Shown here one piece after another: positions 1 through 8,981 of a stretch of 36,824 bases of DNA. The DNA comes from Candidatus Hydrogenedentota bacterium (lineage in GTDB: Bacteria > Hydrogenedentota > Hydrogenedentia > Hydrogenedentales > JAEUWI01), in assembly GCA_016791475.1 (NCBI GenBank), contig JAEUWI010000067.1:1-36824 (forward strand), given 5' to 3'. The notes below the pieces were generated by a model. It was not told the origin of the DNA. It was given only the letters and a program-made list of their open reading frames with translations, and made no database searches. The first letter of the stretch is position 1, and each line of letters opens with the position of its first letter. The translations under genes and the position numbers were made by a program.

Positions 1-129
1 AGAAAATATCGGACGCCGTGGATGCACTCAAAATACTGGCCACCGCACAGGCTGCACCAAACTGGGGATAGCTCAGCCCCCGGTCGGGACGGGGTGGCAC
101 CGTCCGAGAACAGTCTCAGCGGCGGCGTC
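1..129. other. Gene-free left edge
   Basis: This short stretch lies downstream of the chemoreceptor. I see no coding region, RNA gene or clear terminator in it. Confidence 0.4.
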
Positions 130-2067
130 CTACGCCCGTACTGGCGTCGAAAGCCCCTCGGGCGACACACGGGCGGGTCTGCCCTCGACAAGATGAGTCA
201 GATCCTCCACAAGATCTTCAAGCTGTCTCGCCTGTCCGGACAGTGTTTCGCTCGCGGCGGCGGATTTCTCGGAATTCCCCGCATACTGGTGCACAATATC
301 GCTCATTTCCGACAGGACGACGTTGATCTCGCGTATCCCTTCCAATTGAAGTCGACTCATGGAACCCACCTCGGCGACAATCGCCTCCACCTCATCGGTC
401 GCCCCGCCGATCTGTTGCAGGTGTGCGGCGACATCTCCGTGAACTTCGACTCCCGTCCGGGCGCTTCCCCGCACACGCTCAATCATGTCGGCGGTGTCTT
501 TGGCCGCCGCCTCACTCCGCAGCGCCAGGTTTCGCACTTCATCCGCCACGACGGCAAAGCCGGCGCCGGCGGCTCCCGCGCGCGCCGCCTCGACGGCCGC
601 GTTGAGCGCAAGAAGATTGGTCTGGTGGGCGATGTCGTTTATGGAGCGCACGATGGTCGCCGTTTTTTCCGAGGCGGTCTGGATATCATTGACGGCACAG
701 GTTAGACGCGACATCTCCTCCTGGCATGCTTTCGCAGTATTCTGGGCTGTTCGGGCGCAGTGTACGGCCCGGTCCGCCCCCCGAGCGTTCTGCTCGGAGA
801 TGTTGGTTATTCTGCGGAGTGCTTCCGAGGTTTTCTCGGCGCAAGCCGACTGTTCGGATGCGCCTTCGGCGATCCGCCTGCCCGCGCCGGACAGCGCATC
901 GGAGGCGTCTTCTATTTCCACCGACGCGAGGATCAGGTCGTGAGCGATGGAACGCACACCCATGCTCACCCCGAGAACAATATAAGAGAGCACGGCGGCC
1001 AATAGCGCCACAATGAGCGCGGATCCGCCCGCGATTCCCCAATTCAGGCGCCGGAGCGCCGCATTGCCCTGTGCTTCCACATTCTTCACCGAAGCCTGAA
1101 ACTCACTTACATTCTGCGCCAGAAGATTTACCCCAACCGGACGGCCCGAGTAGTCGATCACCGGAAATGCGGTGAGATTCCAGTGTCCGGCCGTTTCGGA
1201 AACCCGCCCCGCCAATCCGTCTTGGAGGATGGACGGAGTAACCAGTTGGCCCAGCAGCTCGTCGTTCGTGGAGGCGCAGCGGACGAAGGACTCGCCCACG
1301 CGGGGATAGAGAGTCTCATCGGCGAGTTTGGGCGCGATATCCAGATACTTTGTTTCCATATAGGTCGCGAGTTCATTGCTCTCCGACTCTTTGAGAAGGT
1401 CCAGCAATGGCGTAAAGGAGAATATGATCTCGTTCGTGCCCAGTATCGTCCCGTCACCCGCCACTATAGGGCAGACACCCCGGAGCGCGAACCCGCCCCG
1501 ACCGATTTCCATTCCCTTGACCGACTTGCCCGTCGATCTTGCGTCGCCAATGGTCTCGCGAAATCCGGATATGTCATCGGACACGTCCAGTTTCTGCCCG
1601 TCCCGCACAATCTGCCAGCCTTTCTGCCAGAGCCGGACCAGACTGCGCTCCGTCGGCAGGTGAAAATGCAACTGAAGCTCGGGGAGACCGGTTCGAGCAC
1701 AGTATCCGGCAACGTAGGGGCCCAGGGCGGTGCGAAGGAGTTCGCGGGCGGACTGACAACTCGGGTCGTTCTCATCGTCCATGTTTCCCTGGCCAGCCAG
1801 GCGGTAGGCATCCTGAACCACGGGGACCTCGGTGAAGAGCGACGCAATCTGTAACGCCCGGTCCTCAATGGCCGATTTATAGGTCTCGTACTGCGCGATT
1901 TTCGTCGATGCGTTGGCGAAGATGCGCCGGTCGGAGGCGTGGCGCGCCGACTCCACCTGTACATCGATCAGGCCCCGCACGGTCGAGAGAACCGCGAAAT
2001 AGGTGAGAACGCCGGCACCGCAAAGAACCAGCACACTTGGGAATAAAATGCGGAATCGCAGGCTCAT
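130..2067 (-). CDS. Methyl-accepting chemotaxis protein with periplasmic dCache-like sensor
   Basis: Transmembrane chemoreceptor that senses a ligand outside the cytoplasmic membrane and would signal through CheW/CheA. Of 645 residues, an N-terminal membrane anchor spans about 5-28, a periplasmic sensor about 30-335, and a second membrane span about 344-366. The sensor contains [17 protein letters not shown] (131-147), the pattern of the dCache_3-type double Cache family. The cytoplasmic part is coiled coil with the conserved hairpin tip at about 475-520 ([20 protein letters not shown], then [13 protein letters not shown]). No clear HAMP domain follows the second span; the sequence runs almost directly into signalling helices. 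A GGAGG at 2079-2083 precedes the ATG by 11 nt. No che genes are adjacent, so this is an orphan receptor. The ligand cannot be named. Family call is secure. Confidence 0.93.
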   Translation of the reverse strand: MSLRFRILFPSVLVLCGAGVLTYFAVLSTVRGLIDVQVESARHASDRRIFANASTKIAQYETYKSAIEDRALQIASLFTEVPVVQDAYRLAGQGNMDDENDPSCQSARELLRTALGPYVAGYCARTGLPELQLHFHLPTERSLVRLWQKGWQIVRDGQKLDVSDDISGFRETIGDARSTGKSVKGMEIGRGGFALRGVCPIVAGDGTILGTNEIIFSFTPLLDLLKESESNELATYMETKYLDIAPKLADETLYPRVGESFVRCASTNDELLGQLVTPSILQDGLAGRVSETAGHWNLTAFPVIDYSGRPVGVNLLAQNVSEFQASVKNVEAQGNAALRRLNWGIAGGSALIVALLAAVLSYIVLGVSMGVRSIAHDLILASVEIEDASDALSGAGRRIAEGASEQSACAEKTSEALRRITNISEQNARGADRAVHCARTAQNTAKACQEEMSRLTCAVNDIQTASEKTATIVRSINDIAHQTNLLALNAAVEAARAGAAGAGFAVVADEVRNLALRSEAAAKDTADMIERVRGSARTGVEVHGDVAAHLQQIGGATDEVEAIVAEVGSMSRLQLEGIREINVVLSEMSDIVHQYAGNSEKSAAASETLSGQARQLEDLVEDLTHLVEGRPARVSPEGLSTPVRA

Positions 2068-2377
2068 GGCAGGTAGTCCCTCCAGTGATGAACCTTTGCA
2101 AAATTAGAACCCCGTGTACCAATAGTCTAGCATAACTAGTTCAAGAGCGCGAGCCTGATTTCGGGCTCCCATCGACCGACCGAGTCCGGCGTTTATCGGC
2201 GCTCCGCATACACCATCTTGACCCGCATTCCAGTGTATCCCGTGCGGTCGCCACCGGCGGAAGCGACGCGGGACAAGGGAACCGGGGTCGAAGACTGGTG
2301 TTCAATCCATCGATTGCGAAGCGTCGAATGCTCGACTTTGCTTCTTTTTCCCGAATTTGTGACTCGGAGCGTATCAG
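2068..2377. other. Divergent intergenic region, 310 bp
   Basis: The gap lies between the starts of the chemoreceptor (minus) and the hydrolase (plus), so it must hold both promoters. I see no convincing sigma-70 pair. An imperfect hairpin is possible around 2238-2275. No supported ORF is present. Confidence 0.4.
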
Positions 2378-3382
2378 ATGTTTACCCATACAGCCTTGCG
2401 CGCGCTAGCCCTGACTTTTCTCCTTCTGCCCGGTGCCCTGGCGCGTGTCGCCGCCGAAGCGCCCGCGCCCTATGATCCCCTGGCGGCGCCCGGCATCGAC
2501 ACCGTGTCCACGAAGGACTTCACCATCACGGATCAGGCCCGCAGCCGCGATATACCCATCCGAGTTTACGCATTGCCCGAAACCCAGAATGCACCCCTGG
2601 TCCTCTTCAGTCATGGTCTGGGCGGCTCGCGGGAAAACGGCGCCTACCTCGGTAATCACTGGGCGGCCCGGGGCTATGTCTGCGTTTTTATGCAGCACGC
2701 GGGCAGCGACGAGTCCGTCTGGAAAGACGCGGGCCGGGGGCAGCGGCTGAATGCCATGCGCGATGCCGCCAGCGGCGAAAACCTCATGCTGCGAATCAAG
2801 GACGTGCCCGCCGTAATCGATCAGCTCACCGTTTGGAATCAGGAACCGGGACACGTCCTGGCGGGCCGCATGGACCTGGCGCACATCGGCATGTCGGGCC
2901 ATTCCTTCGGCGCGGTGACGACTCAGTCCGTGAGCGGCCAGGTGGCGGCCCGGGGCTTGATCAATGGCACCGATCCCCGCATCCAGGCCGCCTGCGCCTT
3001 CAGCCCGAGCAGCCCCCGCGCGGGCAGTGTCGACGCGGCCTTCGGCAGTGTCCGGATCCCCTGGATGCTGATGACGGGCACGGAAGACGTCTCACCCATC
3101 GGCGGGATCGATGTGCCGTCGCGGCTGGCCGTGTTTCCGGCACTGCCTGCCGGCGGAAAGTATGAGGTGGTGCTCTTCGGCGCGAAGCACGGCGCCTTTG
3201 GCGATGGTTCCCAGCGACGTCTGGACGGGGCGCGCAATCCCAACCACCACAAGGTCATCCTCGCGCTGAGCACGGCCTTCTGGGATGCTTACTTGAAGAA
3301 GGATGAGTCCGCGAAGGCCTGGCTCGATGGCGACGGGCCGAAAAGCGTGCTGGAGGAAAAGGACCGCTGGCAGCGAAAGTGA
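2378..3382 (+). CDS. Exported alpha/beta-hydrolase (dienelactone hydrolase / PAF-acetylhydrolase-like)
   Basis: Serine hydrolase expected to act on an ester or amide outside the cytoplasm; the substrate is unknown. A signal peptide covers about residues 1-26 of 334. An oxyanion-loop motif [11 protein letters not shown] lies at 77-87. The nucleophile elbow is GHSFG (174-178, Ser176). Likely Asp237 (in TGTEDVSP) and His271 (in AKHGAFGD) complete the triad. The fold pattern resembles the PAF-acetylhydrolase/chlorophyllase-like group. A GGAG at about 2366-2369 supports the ATG at 2378. The gene is convergent with hicBA, with only 9 bp between the stop codons. No neighbour points to a particular substrate. 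Confidence 0.85.
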   Translation: MFTHTALRALALTFLLLPGALARVAAEAPAPYDPLAAPGIDTVSTKDFTITDQARSRDIPIRVYALPETQNAPLVLFSHGLGGSRENGAYLGNHWAARGYVCVFMQHAGSDESVWKDAGRGQRLNAMRDAASGENLMLRIKDVPAVIDQLTVWNQEPGHVLAGRMDLAHIGMSGHSFGAVTTQSVSGQVAARGLINGTDPRIQAACAFSPSSPRAGSVDAAFGSVRIPWMLMTGTEDVSPIGGIDVPSRLAVFPALPAGGKYEVVLFGAKHGAFGDGSQRRLDGARNPNHHKVILALSTAFWDAYLKKDESAKAWLDGDGPKSVLEEKDRWQRK

Positions 3383-3391
3383 TATCTGAGT

Positions 3392-3634
3392 TCAGCGGTA
3401 AAAGTGTGGTTGAAGGTCTTCCGCTGAAATATAGCGGCTTGCTTGCCGGATGATGGCGCGGAGCGTTCCCGTGTCAAGTTCTGAGTGATCGGGAATGACG
3501 AGCGTTTCGCGTTCTCCACCCTGTCCAGTCCGTCTCAGTTTTATATGGCTTCCCCGTTGTGAGACTTCTTCAAATCCGAAGTCACGCAGGACGGATATGA
3601 CCTCCCGCCCTGACATCCGTTTCAGGCCAGGCAC
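3392..3634 (-). CDS. hicA: HicA-family toxin (mRNA interferase)
   Basis: Small RNase toxin with a double-stranded-RNA-binding-like fold that cleaves mRNA when free of HicB. The 80-residue protein opens with MPGLKRMSGREVISVLRDFG, the usual HicA/YcfA start. It carries the catalytic histidine in QRGSHIKLRR (His30) and the family ending PDHSELDTGTLRAIIRQA. The ATG at 3634 overlaps the end of hicB by 13 nt, which implies translational coupling. Gene order is antitoxin first. A second in-frame ATG (Met7) would remove the overlap, but family alignment favours the first. Nothing suggests inactivation. Confidence 0.9.
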   Translation of the reverse strand: MPGLKRMSGREVISVLRDFGFEEVSQRGSHIKLRRTGQGGERETLVIPDHSELDTGTLRAIIRQASRYISAEDLQPHFYR

Positions 3635-3858
3635 GCTGTTTCGAGCTCGATTGTGACGACGACGGTGGGATTGGGGGCAAGGCCAAGGGAAGCCAGATCT
3701 TCACCGTCAAGGTAGAGATCGGCAGCCTCTTTCAAATTGCGGACCGTTTCGTCCAAAGTCATACCCTGAGTCACAATCGGCACTTCCAGGCACTCGGCCA
3801 CATAACCCGACTGGTCACCGGGCCGAACCGATGCCATGATGATGTGCTTAAGGCGCAT
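3622..3858 (-). CDS. hicB: HicB-family antitoxin
   Basis: Partner of the downstream HicA. The 78-residue protein has the partial RNase H-like HicB fold: a strand-rich start, GYVAECLEVPIVTQGMTLDE at about 18-37, then a helix with NLKEAADLYLDG. It ends soon after this domain. I see no clear C-terminal ribbon-helix-helix or helix-turn-helix segment, so DNA binding is uncertain. GGAG at 3867-3870 is spaced 8 nt from the ATG. The 111-bp gap upstream (3859-3969) must hold the promoter of the pair; it contains a short gcatc/gatgc inverted repeat at 3931-3944 of unknown significance. Confidence 0.88.
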   Translation of the reverse strand: MRLKHIIMASVRPGDQSGYVAECLEVPIVTQGMTLDETVRNLKEAADLYLDGEDLASLGLAPNPTVVVTIELETACLA

Positions 3859-3969
3859 TACATTATCTCCATGCGTTCTTCTTACGGGCCTGAAGTAAGT
3901 CTAACACAACGGCTGTTTCTGCAAGACGTTGCATCTAAGGATGCGAGTGAAGACACCCTGCAGAATCCA

Positions 3970-5019
3970 TCAATCCCCCGCCGCCCGGAGCACGGTCCGC
4001 TGCACGGTGTAATCATGCCCGTAGCTGTAGGGGAACGGCCGTTCGCCCCGAATTGATGCCGCAAGCTCGGCCAAGTCCAGTACGTGGCGCTCGAGATCGG
4101 GGAACGCGATATCCGTCACGCCCGCCTTGTGCTCCCCGTGGGCATTGCGCAGGGCGAGGCGCGCCGTCGCGGGTTCCAGCGGCTCCAGCGTGATGGTTCC
4201 ATTCGAGCCGGCAACCTTGAAGCGACGTCCCCCGCCCGCCTGGGGCTCGCGCGCGGCGCACTCCACCACGGCCATGGCGCGATCATACTCCAGCACCGCG
4301 AGCGTGTTGTCGGCCAGCGTGTCGTCAATATCCGTGTCATGGCGGATGAAGGGTGTCACCGTCTTTGGCTCGCCCAACAGCAGCACGATCATGTCGATAA
4401 GGTGGCAGCCCAGCTCCAGCATGATCCCGCCGGGATGGATGTTGATGCCGTTGCGCTTCTCCCGCGTCAGATCGGTGCACATGCTGGCGTGGATGGAATG
4501 GACATGGCCCAGGGCGCCTTCCGCGATCATCTTGCGGACGAAGTCGAAACCGGGGTTGTAGCGAAACATGTAGCCCATCTGCACGAGTAGCGACCGGCCC
4601 TTCGCCGAGTCCAGCAGGCCGCGAAACTCGCTCAGATTGGTGCCCGCCGGCTTGTCCATATGCAGGTGCTTGCCCGCGTCCACGACCGCCCGGCCAAAAG
4701 GCACAAGACGCGTCACATTGCTCTCGACCGCCACCATTTTGATGTCGGGATTGCCGAGCAATTCCTCCTGCGAAAGCCACGTCACGCCTTGCAGTGCTTC
4801 CTCGCCGGCGTATCGCGTCCGCATCGCCTCGTCCGGCTCGCACACGCCAGCCAGAGTGAAATCGGGCGACGCCCGCAACACCTTCACAATATCCATGGCG
4901 TGCGCATGGCCCAAACCAAGCACGGCGCAGGGCATTGGTGATTTCGCAATGCCCTGTGCAATGACTTGCGTTGCCAATAGCGCGCCCGTCGCGCCGCTGA
5001 TAAATTCACGTCGGTTCAT
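3970..5019 (-). CDS. Tat-exported Gfo/Idh/MocA family oxidoreductase
   Basis: NAD(P)-dependent sugar or polyol dehydrogenase-like protein. The twin-arginine leader MNRREFISGATGALLAT indicates export of a folded, cofactor-loaded protein. Of 349 residues, the Rossmann segment at about 31-65 has AVLGLGHAHA in place of the usual GxGxxG spacing. The family EKP motif reads MDKPAGTNLSEF (121-132), so Glu is Asp. The catalytic-region histidine lies in LELGCHLIDMIVLLLG (about 201-216). AAGGAG at 5028-5033, 8 nt upstream, fixes the start. It sits downstream of the propeller gene on the same strand, but the two are separated by a 194-bp inverted-repeat element. The substrate cannot be predicted. Confidence 0.88.
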   Translation of the reverse strand: MNRREFISGATGALLATQVIAQGIAKSPMPCAVLGLGHAHAMDIVKVLRASPDFTLAGVCEPDEAMRTRYAGEEALQGVTWLSQEELLGNPDIKMVAVESNVTRLVPFGRAVVDAGKHLHMDKPAGTNLSEFRGLLDSAKGRSLLVQMGYMFRYNPGFDFVRKMIAEGALGHVHSIHASMCTDLTREKRNGINIHPGGIMLELGCHLIDMIVLLLGEPKTVTPFIRHDTDIDDTLADNTLAVLEYDRAMAVVECAAREPQAGGGRRFKVAGSNGTITLEPLEPATARLALRNAHGEHKAGVTDIAFPDLERHVLDLAELAASIRGERPFPYSYGHDYTVQRTVLRAAGD

Positions 5020-5056
5020 TGGGAATACTCCTTTTCCCGCTCAAAGGTGTCGGAAA

Positions 5057-5250
5057 TCGTGCCGCGCGATCCGGCAACGCCGGTTCGTGTGCCAATTGTG
5101 ACGAGTGCTTGATAACGCCGACACTGGCCTGGGCGAGCGCCGCACTCCTTATCATCTCGCATTCCCGACGCTCGTTTTGGCTTTCAAACATTACTCGAGG
5201 TTCCTCCCCGACGGGCACACGAACCGGCGTTGCCGGATCGCGTGGCACGA
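5057..5250. repeat. 194-bp element with 37-bp terminal inverted repeats
   Basis: The left arm (5057-5093) and the right arm (5214-5250) are reverse complements at 36 of 37 positions; the one mismatch is at 5243. The 120-bp interior holds a smaller cgagcg/cgctcg pair (5134-5139 and 5169-5174) and no convincing ORF. It fills most of the gap between two minus-strand genes. I see no obvious target-site duplication. It could be a MITE-like miniature element, or a very strong RNA hairpin in the leader of the gene starting at 5019. Confidence 0.8.
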
Positions 5251-5291
5251 CCTGAAGTGCCTCCTCTCACCAATTTATTCGCCAGCCCCGG

Positions 5292-7202
5292 TTATGGATT
5301 CGTCGTTGGCAGCCCGTAGCTGTACAAGTGCGAACCGCTGCCGAAGAAAATGCGGCCGTTCAGCATATCGCCACCCGGACCGATGGGCACCGGGGATTCG
5401 GCGATCAAATTCAGGGCATGGCTGGCCAGATCCACTTGCACGATGCCCTTTTGAAACAGCATGTACAGCGCGCCATTCGGTGCTGGGACGAAGACCCGAG
5501 GGCCCTGATGCGATATCGTGGAGCCCACCGTTTCTTTCGTGTCGAACTGATGTAGAAAGGTCCGGGTTGCCGGGTCGAACAGGAAGAAATAGCGCTGATC
5601 CGCCACGCCATAAACGAGCCCTTTGTCGGTGGTGTACAGGTCCGTATAGCTCTGCGCGCCGGGGATGAGCGGGGCGTGCCACTCCACCGCTTTGGTGGCC
5701 ATGACCATGATGTACAACTCCGCCACCTGGGCCTTCTGTTCGCCGCCCGTGCCCGCGCTTGTTGTGGTACCGCCGAGGAGCTTGCCGCCCGGCAAAGCCG
5801 CCAGACTCATGGTCGAATGCTCCGGCAGGATGGCGCTGTGCTCCACCAGCACCTGCTCCTTCGTGGCGCGGTTCCAGAAGAGGAGTCCGCCGCCCGTGTA
5901 GCCATAGCCCGGCGTGCCCGCAAGCACGAGCTGGTTGCCGTCCGGGTGCGCCAGCAGATCGTGGGGGCGGTGAATGGCCGGTGACACTTCGGTGAGGTAT
6001 TCGGGATTCTTGCCGGTTTCGCCCTTCACGGTGGGAATCCACTCCGCCGCCGGATTCCATTCGAGCAGGAATCCCCCGCCATAGCCGCCCACGAAAAATC
6101 GGTCGCCCTGCCGCACAACGGTATTCCACTGACCGTAGCTTTCCCGGTTTACCCACTGGTCCGTCTCCGGGTTGTAGCTGAAGAAGCGCATGGGAAAGGC
6201 CGTGCCGCCCGCGATGGTGTTGTCCGGCGCCGTGGCGATGCCCATGATGTGGGCGCCTTCGCTGGTGTAGTCGAACGTATGCTTCGTGACCGAGCCCGTT
6301 GCCGGATCCTCGATCTCCAGGATGCGCTCCACCGTGTCGCAGGTCTTCAGCACTTTCCCATCGGGGAAGTTGCGATGAAACAAAGACTGACTCTCCGTGA
6401 TGATTGGCTTCGGGTTAATCGTGGGCTTTGCGATGGGTGTGGCGACGCCCTTGTACAGTTCATACCAGAGATCCGCCGGGCCGCCATTGCCGTACACCTT
6501 GCCGTTCACATCCCGCACCACGGTTCCGGCGCCGGTAATGCGCCTGTCCTCCGGGACGATGGGTGTTGCCGCGCGCGTCACCGGGTCAAAGGCAATGATC
6601 TGACTCGCGGTGCTGCCGATGCCAAAATAGAGCCTGCCCGCGTCGTCCGCCGCCACGGTCCTCTGATATTGACGCCAGTTCTGCTTGTATACGTGGCCGT
6701 AGTCCGTGAAAGTGTCGGTGGCCGGGTCGAAGGACACCACCCCGCTGTCGGGGTAGGTCACCGACCAGATCACGCCCTTGTCGTCCTCCGTCATGCCCAT
6801 GGCCATCTGGGGGGCCGTCTGGGTGTGAAAGGTGAAGGCCCGCGCCGCCGGATCAAATTCCGCGAAGTAGCCGTTGAAGTGGGTGTAGAATTTGTTCTTG
6901 CTTGACAATATAGAGGCGTAAGGGCAATCGCCGCCGGGGGGAAAGGGCATGGGGTACTGTTCGGCTTTGCCCGTGGCCGCGTCGATCATGAGCAGCGCGT
7001 AACCGCCCGTGTGGTCAAAGAGCCACACCAGCACCACGTTCTTTCCCTCGCCATCCACCGTGGCCACCGTGCCCCGGTGATTGCTCACGGGCGTGGCCAC
7101 GCCGTGATCCAGGAAGCCATTCCCCAGATCGACGGGCGCGCCGACGGCAGACAGGGCGAGCAGGGCCAACAAGGTGGCAACGAGCAGCAGAGAAATTTTC
7201 AT
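5292..7202 (-). CDS. Secreted beta-propeller protein of unknown function
   Basis: Of 636 residues, a signal peptide (MKISLLLVATLLALLALSAVG) is followed by a long run of strand-rich repeats such as GVVSFDPATDTFTDYG, IIAFDPVTRAATPIV, FFSYNPETDQWVN, LLEWNP, LLFWNRATKEQ and FLFDPATRTFLHQF. This is the pattern of an SMP-30/YVTN or NHL-like propeller of perhaps two propeller units. No catalytic motif is recognisable. The frame is open up to 7322, but the first signal-peptide-like start is the ATG at 7202; a GGAG lies about 12 nt upstream, so initiation looks weak. It is on the same strand as the Gfo/Idh/MocA gene and may bind or process carbohydrate. Function unknown. Confidence 0.75.
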   Translation of the reverse strand: MKISLLLVATLLALLALSAVGAPVDLGNGFLDHGVATPVSNHRGTVATVDGEGKNVVLVWLFDHTGGYALLMIDAATGKAEQYPMPFPPGGDCPYASILSSKNKFYTHFNGYFAEFDPAARAFTFHTQTAPQMAMGMTEDDKGVIWSVTYPDSGVVSFDPATDTFTDYGHVYKQNWRQYQRTVAADDAGRLYFGIGSTASQIIAFDPVTRAATPIVPEDRRITGAGTVVRDVNGKVYGNGGPADLWYELYKGVATPIAKPTINPKPIITESQSLFHRNFPDGKVLKTCDTVERILEIEDPATGSVTKHTFDYTSEGAHIMGIATAPDNTIAGGTAFPMRFFSYNPETDQWVNRESYGQWNTVVRQGDRFFVGGYGGGFLLEWNPAAEWIPTVKGETGKNPEYLTEVSPAIHRPHDLLAHPDGNQLVLAGTPGYGYTGGGLLFWNRATKEQVLVEHSAILPEHSTMSLAALPGGKLLGGTTTSAGTGGEQKAQVAELYIMVMATKAVEWHAPLIPGAQSYTDLYTTDKGLVYGVADQRYFFLFDPATRTFLHQFDTKETVGSTISHQGPRVFVPAPNGALYMLFQKGIVQVDLASHALNLIAESPVPIGPGGDMLNGRIFFGSGSHLYSYGLPTTNP

Positions 7203-7533
7203 GGCAGGGCAAGACTCCGTGGATGCAAGGCTACGCAGACAAGTCATCTTAGCGGACCCCGGGCCAAAAAGAAAACCGCCTGCAGGCAGGGGAAACGGAG
7301 CCACAAAGAACGCAAAGCGCACAAGAAGAGGGTGAGTGTTTGTGCTTCTTGAGGGTACCCAGTTCTCCTGCCTTCTTGATTCGCGTTAATTTGCGTCCGT
7401 TCGCGGTTCCTGCCCTCTTCCCGCTGTCCCCCGGGAATTCTTCTTGATCGCACCGCGTCTCCCGGCATAGAGTGATCGGGATTGTCCCAGGAGAGATTCC
7501 CGCGCTATACGCGGGTTGAGCAAGGAGATTATG
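7203..7533. other. Divergent intergenic region with repeat-like sequence, 331 bp
   Basis: The gap separates the propeller gene (minus) from the ThuA cassette (plus). It contains the palindrome gcctgcaggc near 7280 and a low-complexity purine-rich block (about 7290-7330, cacaaagaacgcaaag type). An inverted pair caagaag/cttcttg lies at 7322-7328 and 7345-7351, and a pyrimidine-rich block follows at about 7400-7440. It looks like a dispersed non-coding repeat. Both promoters must lie here but I cannot place them. Confidence 0.45.
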
Positions 7534-8421
7534 ATGCGTTACCTCATTGCCGCCGTTGCGGCCCTCTATCTGTCCGCCGCGCTGATGCCTGCGGCGTCCG
7601 CCGCCGAGAAAACCAAGATTGTCTTTATCGCGGGGAAACCCAGCCATGCGCCGGGCGACCACGAGCACCGGGCCGGCTCCATGCTGCTGGCCAAAGCGCT
7701 GAACGAGAGCCCGCTCAATATCGACGCCCAGGTCACGTATTACGGGTGGCCGGCGGATGCCAGTATCCTCGAAGGCGCCGCCACCATTGTTGTCTATTGC
7801 GACGGTGGCGAGGGCCATCTGCTCAATGACCACTTCGCGGAATTCCAGCCCCTCATGGACAAAGGCGTGGGCCTCGTCTGCCTCCACTATGCCGTGGAAA
7901 ACACCAAGGGCGAGCGGGGCGACAAGTTCCTCGAATGGCTCGGTGGTTACTTCGAGCCCCATTGGTCCGTGAATCCCCACTGGGACGCCGACTACAAATC
8001 CATGCCATCGCACCCCATCACCTCCGGCGTGCCGCCCTTTCCGATCAACGACGAGTGGTACTTCCACATGCGCTTCCCCGAGGGTATGAAAGGCGTCACG
8101 CCCATCCTCACCACCCTGCCGCCCGCGTCCACCATGGAGCGCCCCGACGGCCCGCACAGCGGCAATCCCGACGTGCGCAAGGCCATCGCAAACGGCGAAG
8201 AGCAGCATATGGCCTGGGCCTTCGACCGGCCCAACGGCGGTCGCAGCTTCGGCTTCACCGGTGGTCACTTCCACCGCAACTGGCAGAACGACCACTTCCG
8301 CACCCTCGTGATGAATGCCATCGTGTGGACGGCCAAGCTCGATGTGCCCGAAGGCGGCGTGCCGTCGAAGACCCCGACGGATGACGAGATGAAAGCCAAT
8401 CTGGACGACAAGAAAAAATAA
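7534..8421 (+). CDS. Secreted ThuA-domain protein
   Basis: Member of the ThuA (trehalose-utilisation) family, a class-I glutamine-amidotransferase-like fold. Rhizobial ThuA works with a ThuB dehydrogenase in oxidising disaccharides to 3-keto forms. Of 295 residues, a signal peptide covers about 1-24. Family motifs visible are GDHEHRAGS (41-49), GVGLVCLHYAVE (111-122), HPITSG (160-165), INDEWYF (171-177) and RSFGFTGGHFHRNW (237-250). AAGGAG at 7522-7527 lies 6 nt before the ATG at 7534. An ATG at 7531 and a TTG at 7516 are in frame but worse placed. It heads a same-strand cassette with a cytochrome lipoprotein (93 nt on) and a Gfo/Idh/MocA oxidoreductase. The substrate is unknown. Confidence 0.87.
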   Translation: MRYLIAAVAALYLSAALMPAASAAEKTKIVFIAGKPSHAPGDHEHRAGSMLLAKALNESPLNIDAQVTYYGWPADASILEGAATIVVYCDGGEGHLLNDHFAEFQPLMDKGVGLVCLHYAVENTKGERGDKFLEWLGGYFEPHWSVNPHWDADYKSMPSHPITSGVPPFPINDEWYFHMRFPEGMKGVTPILTTLPPASTMERPDGPHSGNPDVRKAIANGEEQHMAWAFDRPNGGRSFGFTGGHFHRNWQNDHFRTLVMNAIVWTAKLDVPEGGVPSKTPTDDEMKANLDDKKK

Positions 8422-8513
8422 GGCCCGCAGCAGGCCTGCGCTTCTAACGCTGTTCGTACGGATGTTCCGTCGCAGCAATCCACAGTTCCCTGTCAATTGA
8501 AGGAGCCGACTGA

Positions 8514-8918
8514 ATGATCTCTTCGAAATTCTTCTGGATGCCCATGATCGCCGTTGTACTGGCCGGCTGCTCCCAGCCCGCTCCCAGTGCCCCCGAATCC
8601 GCGGGTGGCGCTGCGACGGGACCCGCCCCCGCCGCACAGGCCACGTTTGCCGCCGCAGTGCAGCCTATCGTGGCCCAGCGCTGTGCCAAGTGTCACGTGG
8701 AAGAATCGAAGGGTCAGTATTCACTGGCGTCGCTGGAATCGGCGCTGGCGGGCGGAAAGAACGGCGCCGCGGTGGTTGTCCCCGGTAATGGCGAAGGCAG
8801 CCTCTTGTACCAGATGGTCGCCGGGACGACCGAGAAGCGTATGCCCCCCAAAGGCGAGCCCCTCTCGGCCGAGGATGTCGCCACCATCAAGAGCTGGATC
8901 GACAGCGGCGCACATTGA
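8514..8918 (+). CDS. Mono-haem c-type cytochrome lipoprotein (PSCyt1-like)
   Basis: Small extracytoplasmic electron carrier or acceptor. The 134-residue protein has a lipoprotein signal with lipobox LAGC (acylated Cys about 19). An Ala/Pro-rich linker to about 42 precedes one cytochrome domain with haem motif CAKCH (57-61). The C-terminal pattern KRMPPKGEPLSAEDVATIKSWIDSGA gives Met110 as the probable distal ligand and matches planctomycete cytochrome C domains. It lies between the ThuA protein and the Gfo/Idh/MocA oxidoreductase, all co-directional with gaps of 92 and 63 nt, so co-transcription is likely. A role in taking electrons from sugar oxidation is inference. The start follows a GAAGGAG. 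Confidence 0.9.
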   Translation: MISSKFFWMPMIAVVLAGCSQPAPSAPESAGGAATGPAPAAQATFAAAVQPIVAQRCAKCHVEESKGQYSLASLESALAGGKNGAAVVVPGNGEGSLLYQMVAGTTEKRMPPKGEPLSAEDVATIKSWIDSGAH

Positions 8919-8981
8919 ACGCGCCGAAGGGTTAGCGCACCCGTCCCAGGGGCGGCCGTGCAAATTGGAGAGAGCAATCCC

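Noticed and set aside
7249-8637. Long minus-strand open frame of 462 codons
   Set aside because: It lies antisense to the ThuA gene, lacks family features, and arises from GC-rich codon bias on the opposite strand.
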